Below, piece after piece: positions 28,725-31,397 of a stretch of DNA of 31,397 nt. The stretch lies in assembly GCA_004557735.1 (NCBI GenBank), contig SFFV01000027.1, positions 1 through 31,397 on the forward strand. Reading direction: 5' to 3'. The position numbers and the translations under genes were made by a program. The notes beneath the pieces were generated by a model. That model was not told where the DNA came from, did no database searches, and saw only the letters and a program-made list of their open reading frames with translations. Numbering within the stretch: the first letter of the stretch is position 1; each line of letters starts with the position of its first letter. The stretch comes from Clostridiales bacterium (GTDB lineage: Bacteria; Bacillota; Clostridia; Oscillospirales; Oscillospiraceae).

Positions 28725-29006
28725 TTGCCGCGCTCCGGGCTTGCCGGCCGGTATAATATGACGATATCGGCAGAGCTGCGCGAGCAGCTCACCACGCCCG
28801 GCAGGAGGGCGTCCTTGCAGTTTCCACGAGAGCTCAGAGAGCAGCTGGAACGGGACTGCGGATTTACCGACGAAGAGGTCGAGATCCTCCGGCTCCGCGG
28901 CCGGGGATGGAGCTACAAGCAGATAGCAGACGAGTGCCACGTCTGTGAAGAGACCGTCCGGAACCGCATCCGGAGGATCAAAAACAAAATAGCCACATTG
29001 ATATGA
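28725..29006 (+). CDS. LuxR/sigma-type helix-turn-helix regulator
   Basis: A 93-residue protein; TTG 28725 follows AGGAGGAGCG, while ATG 28758 has no ribosome site. The C-terminal 45 residues are a typical LuxR/sigma region 4 domain: CGFTDEEVEILRLRGRGWSY, then KQIADECHVCEETVRNRIRR. No receiver or sensor domain precedes it. In several Clostridia prophages such a gene follows the holin and may regulate late or host genes. A strong terminator begins just after the stop. Confidence 0.75.
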   Translation: MPRSGLAGRYNMTISAELREQLTTPGRRASLQFPRELREQLERDCGFTDEEVEILRLRGRGWSYKQIADECHVCEETVRNRIRRIKNKIATLI

Positions 29007-29039
29007 CAAGGGCAGCGCCGACCGCGCTGCCCTTGTTTT
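29007..29039 (+). terminator. Strong terminator after the HTH regulator
   Basis: CAAGGGCAGCGC pairs perfectly with GCGCTGCCCTTG (12-bp stem, 5-base loop) and is followed by TTTT (29036-29039). It ends the late/lysis transcript and separates it from the accessory cassette. Confidence 0.9.
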
Positions 29040-29115
29040 GCCGCTTACCTGCTGTTTACGTGCCGGTCTGGGAGGCGGTTTTAGATTAGAATATAAGCAG
29101 ACAGGAGGTGTCTGT

Positions 29116-29475
29116 GTGTACGACAATTACAACCCCATGATGGGGAGACCACAGCCGCAGCCCATGACTCGGGGCGGCTTTGACAGTGGTGTGATCGTGT
29201 TCGTCCCGGCCGTGGAGGATATAGAGCGCGTCCCGGTCATGGCGGGCGAGAAAGTCTATGTCATGGCTATGAATGACGCCGTTATCGCCTGCCGCACCGG
29301 CGGGAACATGGGTACGGAAACGACCTTCTGCAAGATGGAGGAGTTCGTCCCCGCCCCGGCTCCGAAGCCGGAGGATTATATAACCAAGGCCGACCTTGAG
29401 GACATCCTGTCGCGTCTCCTCGCGCAGCAGTCAGCAGGTCAGGCCCCTGCGAAGGGAGGCAAGAAGAGTGAGTAA
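29116..29475 (+). CDS. Accessory cassette protein A (Pro/Met-rich N-terminus)
   Basis: A 119-residue protein starting at GTG 29116 behind AGGAGGTGTCTGT. The N-terminus is Pro/Gln/Met-rich (NPMMGRPQPQPMTRG), the middle a small beta-domain (VIVFVPAVEDIERVPVMAGE, YVMAMNDAVIACRTGG), and the end helical, KADLEDILSRLLAQQ. It resembles proteins encoded next to other short Clostridia-phage structural genes. Function unknown. Its stop overlaps the next gene by 8 bases. Confidence 0.7.
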   Translation: MYDNYNPMMGRPQPQPMTRGGFDSGVIVFVPAVEDIERVPVMAGEKVYVMAMNDAVIACRTGGNMGTETTFCKMEEFVPAPAPKPEDYITKADLEDILSRLLAQQSAGQAPAKGGKKSE

Positions 29476-29686
29476 TCCCTTTTTCAAAGGCTCGAAAAGC
29501 CCCGCTTCCGCGCCGTCCTCCTCGCCGCTCGCCCTGATAGCAGAGTTTAAGCGTTTCGCGAAAAACGTAACGCCGCAGCAGGCCGAGGCGGAGATCAACC
29601 GGCTCCTCTCCAGTGGGCAGATGAGTCAGCAGGAATTTGAGTATCTCAAGGGTGCGGCCAAGCAGTTTATAACTTTCCTGAAATAA
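29468..29686 (+). CDS. Accessory cassette protein B (helical)
   Basis: A 72-residue protein starting at GTG 29468; GGGAGG lies upstream. After a Ser/Pro-rich N-terminus (SPASAPSSSP) comes a helical domain, LALIAEFKRFAKNVTPQQAE, then INRLLSSGQMSQQEFEYLKG and AAKQFITFL. Its layout is like short scaffolding or linker proteins. It is tightly coupled to protein A. Function unknown. Confidence 0.65.
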   Translation: MSNPFFKGSKSPASAPSSSPLALIAEFKRFAKNVTPQQAEAEINRLLSSGQMSQQEFEYLKGAAKQFITFLK

Positions 29687-29732
29687 GCCGGGTCGACACG
29701 GTTTATATAACTCTGAAGAAAGGAGGATCCTC

Positions 29733-30293
29733 ATGGAGAACTTTTCTCTTTCGGACATCAAGAGCGTTCTCGGCGACGGCGACGGTTTCGGCGGCGGCTG
29801 GTTCCTGATCGTCGTGCTGTTCCTGTTCATGATCGGTTTCGGCCGTAATGGATTCGGCGGACAGAGCGACTTCGGCCAGTACGCGACCGCGGCCTCGCAG
29901 CAGCAGATACTGTTTAACCAGCAGTTTGAAGCGCTCAACCTGCGCCTCACGAATCTCGGTAACGGCATCTGTAATCTCGGCTACGAAATGCAGGGAAACA
30001 TTAGCCAGCTCGGCAAGGAGATGGCCCTTGCGCAGAACGGCACGAACGCGACCATCACGCAGACCGGCAACTCTATTGAGCGCCAGATCTGTAACCTGGG
30101 CGCGAATATCGACGCCAAGTTCGCAGCGCTCGAAAAGTCGCAGCTTGAGCAGCGCATCTCCGAGCAGGCGGCGCAGATCGCGCGCCTTGAGATGGACAAC
30201 CGTCTCTACGGCGTCGTGCGCTACCCGAACGGCTATACCTACAACGCGGGCAACTCCCCGTTTTGTGGGGGCGGCTGCGGCTGCTGCGCATGA
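29733..30293 (+). CDS. Accessory cassette protein C: membrane segment, coiled coil, Cys/Gly end
   Basis: A 186-residue protein starting at ATG 29733 behind GAAAGGAGGATCCTC. A Gly-rich start is followed by a hydrophobic segment (residues 22-37, GWFLIVVLFLFMIGF). Then comes a long Gln/Asn-rich coiled coil with repeated NLG motifs (LTNLGNGICNLGYEM, QICNLGANIDAKFA; about 50-155). The end is PFCGGGCGCC with four cysteines within eight residues. Related Gly/Asn/Cys-rich proteins occur in Clostridia prophages, unassigned. A trimeric surface or virion-associated stalk is an inference from the coil. Confidence 0.65.
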   Translation: MENFSLSDIKSVLGDGDGFGGGWFLIVVLFLFMIGFGRNGFGGQSDFGQYATAASQQQILFNQQFEALNLRLTNLGNGICNLGYEMQGNISQLGKEMALAQNGTNATITQTGNSIERQICNLGANIDAKFAALEKSQLEQRISEQAAQIARLEMDNRLYGVVRYPNGYTYNAGNSPFCGGGCGCCA

Positions 30294-30326
30294 CCCCAGA
30301 TAATCAACCGCTATTAACAGCGTCAG

Positions 30327-30352
30327 GCCCGGACGGCAGCCGCTGTCCGGGC
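30327..30352 (+). promoter_or_regulatory. Hairpin upstream of the jelly-roll gene
   Basis: GCCCGGAC (30327-30334) pairs with GTCCGGGC (30345-30352) around a 10-base loop. It lies 23 bases before the start of the next gene and has no T-run, so it is probably an mRNA hairpin rather than a terminator. Confidence 0.4.
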
Positions 30353-30375
30353 ATCACTTATGAAAGGAGAATATT

Positions 30376-30816
30376 ATGTCTTGCAATCAGCGACTTAAAA
30401 ACTCGCACTACAAGAGCGCTCAGAATGCTTATAATAATACGCCCCAGGCGTTCATCGCATCGGGCACGCCCGTCAATGTCCTCGGTATCCTTAACACCGA
30501 TACCGGCTGCTCGCTGGAGACCGTGACGGGCGGTTTCGTTGTCAATAACGGCGGCCTTTACCGCATCAGCTACGACGTGATCTTCACCGCAAGCGGTGCC
30601 GGCGTCGCAGAGCTGAAGGCGCTCAAGGACACTGTCGCGCTCCCCTGCGCTGATGCGCAGATTACGACCGTGGCCGACAACGTCTACACTCTGCACATTG
30701 AGACGACCGTTTACATCCCGGTGTGCTGCAACGGCACTCCAACCATCAGCGCAGCGATCAGCGGCGTTGCCGGTACGATCAACCACGTCTGCGCCAGCAT
30801 GGTCAAGCTGGCCTAA
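30376..30816 (+). CDS. Accessory cassette protein D, BclA-C/TNF-like jelly-roll
   Basis: A 146-residue protein starting at ATG 30376 behind GAAAGGAGAATATT. The short start (SCNQRLKNSHYKSAQNAYNN) leads to about 110 residues of alternating beta strands: TPVNVLGILNTDTGCSLETV, VNNGGLYRISYDVIFTASGA and INHVCASMVKLA. The pattern is that of the collagen-associated (BclA C-terminal / TNF-like) trimeric jelly roll. Such domains form fiber tips or surface ligands. It may pair with the coiled-coil protein C. The fold call is by pattern only. Confidence 0.6.
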   Translation: MSCNQRLKNSHYKSAQNAYNNTPQAFIASGTPVNVLGILNTDTGCSLETVTGGFVVNNGGLYRISYDVIFTASGAGVAELKALKDTVALPCADAQITTVADNVYTLHIETTVYIPVCCNGTPTISAAISGVAGTINHVCASMVKLA

Positions 30817-30831
30817 GTTGGGGGCTGAACC

Positions 30832-31185
30832 ATGGGAATCACCTGTGAAGCCCTCGACAAGGAGATAAGCGTGCTCAAGGCCGGGAAGATGACTTGGGAC
30901 ACGGTCAAGCAGCTCAACCTGCTTTTAGACCTCCGCGCCAAGCTCGGCGACGACGCCGGTCACGGCGAGCGCCTGACCGACGATGAGCTGCGCGCATGGC
31001 TCCAGCGGATGGACAATGCCGACGGCATGAACATGATGTATTCGGATTACTACTCAGTCGGTGTCAAATACGGCGTCGACCGGCCGGAGTTTTACGCGGA
31101 TCTCGCCAAGGCGTTCCTGTTCGACAAGGACAGTCCGGCACCTGCGGAGAAGCTCGCCGAGTACTATCATGAGGTCGTGAAATAG
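30832..31185 (+). CDS. Accessory cassette protein E, unknown helical
   Basis: A 117-residue soluble, acidic, helical protein starting at ATG 30832 (GGGGGCTG upstream). It contains KAGKMTWDTVKQLNLLLDLR, DELRAWLQRMDNADGMNMMY and SVGVKYGVDRPEFYADLAKA. I recognise no domain. It is the last gene before the attachment region and could be a late structural or conversion gene. Confidence 0.6.
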   Translation: MGITCEALDKEISVLKAGKMTWDTVKQLNLLLDLRAKLGDDAGHGERLTDDELRAWLQRMDNADGMNMMYSDYYSVGVKYGVDRPEFYADLAKAFLFDKDSPAPAEKLAEYYHEVVK

Positions 31186-31193
31186 GGCGGTTC

Positions 31194-31281
31194 ATGCCCC
31201 AAATTGACCCGCATTTTTGTGCTTGAAAATGTGCTTGAGTGTGCCCCTGTGCTTGAAAATGTGCTTGAAATTTTGGGGCAT
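31194..31281. repeat. Inverted and direct repeats near tRNA, possible integrase arm sites
   Basis: ATGCCCCAAA (31194-31203) is inverted at TTTGGGGCAT (31272-31281). Between them GTGCTTGAAAATGTGCTTGA occurs twice exactly (31219-31238 and 31249-31268, 30-bp period), giving four GTGCTTGA units. Clustered direct repeats beside a tRNA gene fit integrase arm-binding sites of an attachment region; this is inference. Confidence 0.55.
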
Positions 31282-31314
31282 TTTGAGCAAATCTGACGTG
31301 GCTTGAGAAAAGAG

Positions 31315-31348
31315 AAAACCCTGTAGTTTCAACGACTACAGGTTTTTT
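31315..31348. terminator. Bidirectional terminator between prophage and tRNA-Thr
   Basis: CTGTAGT-TTCAACG-ACTACAG (31321-31341) is extended by A- and T-runs on both sides (AAAACC and GGTTTTTT), so it would stop transcription from either direction. It would serve the tRNA gene on the minus strand and the prophage late genes. Confidence 0.8.
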
Positions 31349-31352
31349 CCCT

Positions 31353-31397
31353 TGGAGCTGCTACCCAGATTCGAACTGGGGACCTCATCCTTACCAA
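31353..31397 (-). tRNA. tRNA-Thr(GGT), 3' portion (window edge)
   Basis: Reading the minus strand: anticodon loop TTGGTAA (anticodon GGT at 31395-31393), stem GGATG, variable AGGTC, T-arm CCCAG-TTCGAAT-CTGGG, acceptor TAGCAGC, discriminator T, CCA (31355-31353). The 5' half lies beyond position 31397. The 3' end faces the prophage, the usual orientation of an integration target; the attachment core probably lies in this T-arm/acceptor region. Confidence 0.9.

Noticed and set aside
31219..31268. Repeats as a possible CRISPR
   Set aside because: Only two 20-mers separated by 10 bases, no spacer pattern and no cas genes; arm-site interpretation fits better.

Overview
The window is most of a temperate, tailed (siphovirus-type, HK97-fold) prophage in a G+C-rich Firmicute, probably a gut Clostridia / Oscillospiraceae-like host. 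The evidence is strong AGGAGG ribosome sites, tightly overlapping genes, a phi13-type tail protein, an A118-type holin, and a partial host-type tRNA-Thr(GGT) at the right edge. No integrase lies in the window; it may lie left of position 1.

Layout. 56-600: lysogeny switch, with a leftward XRE repressor and two divergent promoters sharing operator-like half sites. 621-2221: small early genes (membrane peptides, two XRE regulators, an excisionase-type HTH protein). 2225-3420: a lower-G+C PAPS-reductase-like gene between two identical 51-bp repeats. 3441-5708: replication, with an initiator gene carrying iterons and an AT-rich tract inside it, a DnaB-type helicase, and a small protein whose only sensible start is ACG. 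5738-7945: ParA and ParB partition proteins. 7955-10100: zinc-ribbon protein, unknown protein, DNA methyltransferase and an HUH-type Rep-like protein. 10194-10837: Com/KTR-like zinc protein, strong terminator, HNH nuclease. 10838-18939: possible cos region, TerS, TerL, portal, ClpP-type protease (probable ATA start), major capsid protein, connector genes, major tail protein. 18948-27331: tail chaperones with a -1 frameshift, a tape measure gene broken in two places, tail and baseplate proteins, and receptor-binding-type modules. 27342-28675: lysis (NlpC/P60 endolysin, coiled-coil membrane protein, holin). 28725-31185: an HTH regulator, a terminator and a five-gene accessory cassette including a jelly-roll-like protein. 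31186-31397: repeats resembling integrase arm sites, a terminator and the 3' part of tRNA-Thr on the minus strand, the likely attachment site.

The most notable signal is a 17-bp perfect palindrome, GTGCCCGAATCGGGCAC, present four times exactly and once with one mismatch (6515, 7733, 10104, 13336, 28372). Two copies lie inside parB and the others sit between genes across 22 kb. With the adjacent parA-parB pair this looks like a dispersed centromere (parS-like) set, as known for phage-plasmid N15, and suggests an extrachromosomal partitioned stage. The function is inferred.

Several tail genes show frame breaks (tape measure twice, the fibronectin-domain protein once). Three genes have near-cognate start codons exactly where ATG is expected. 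These features point either to early prophage decay or to unusual expression control, and sequence error has to be excluded.
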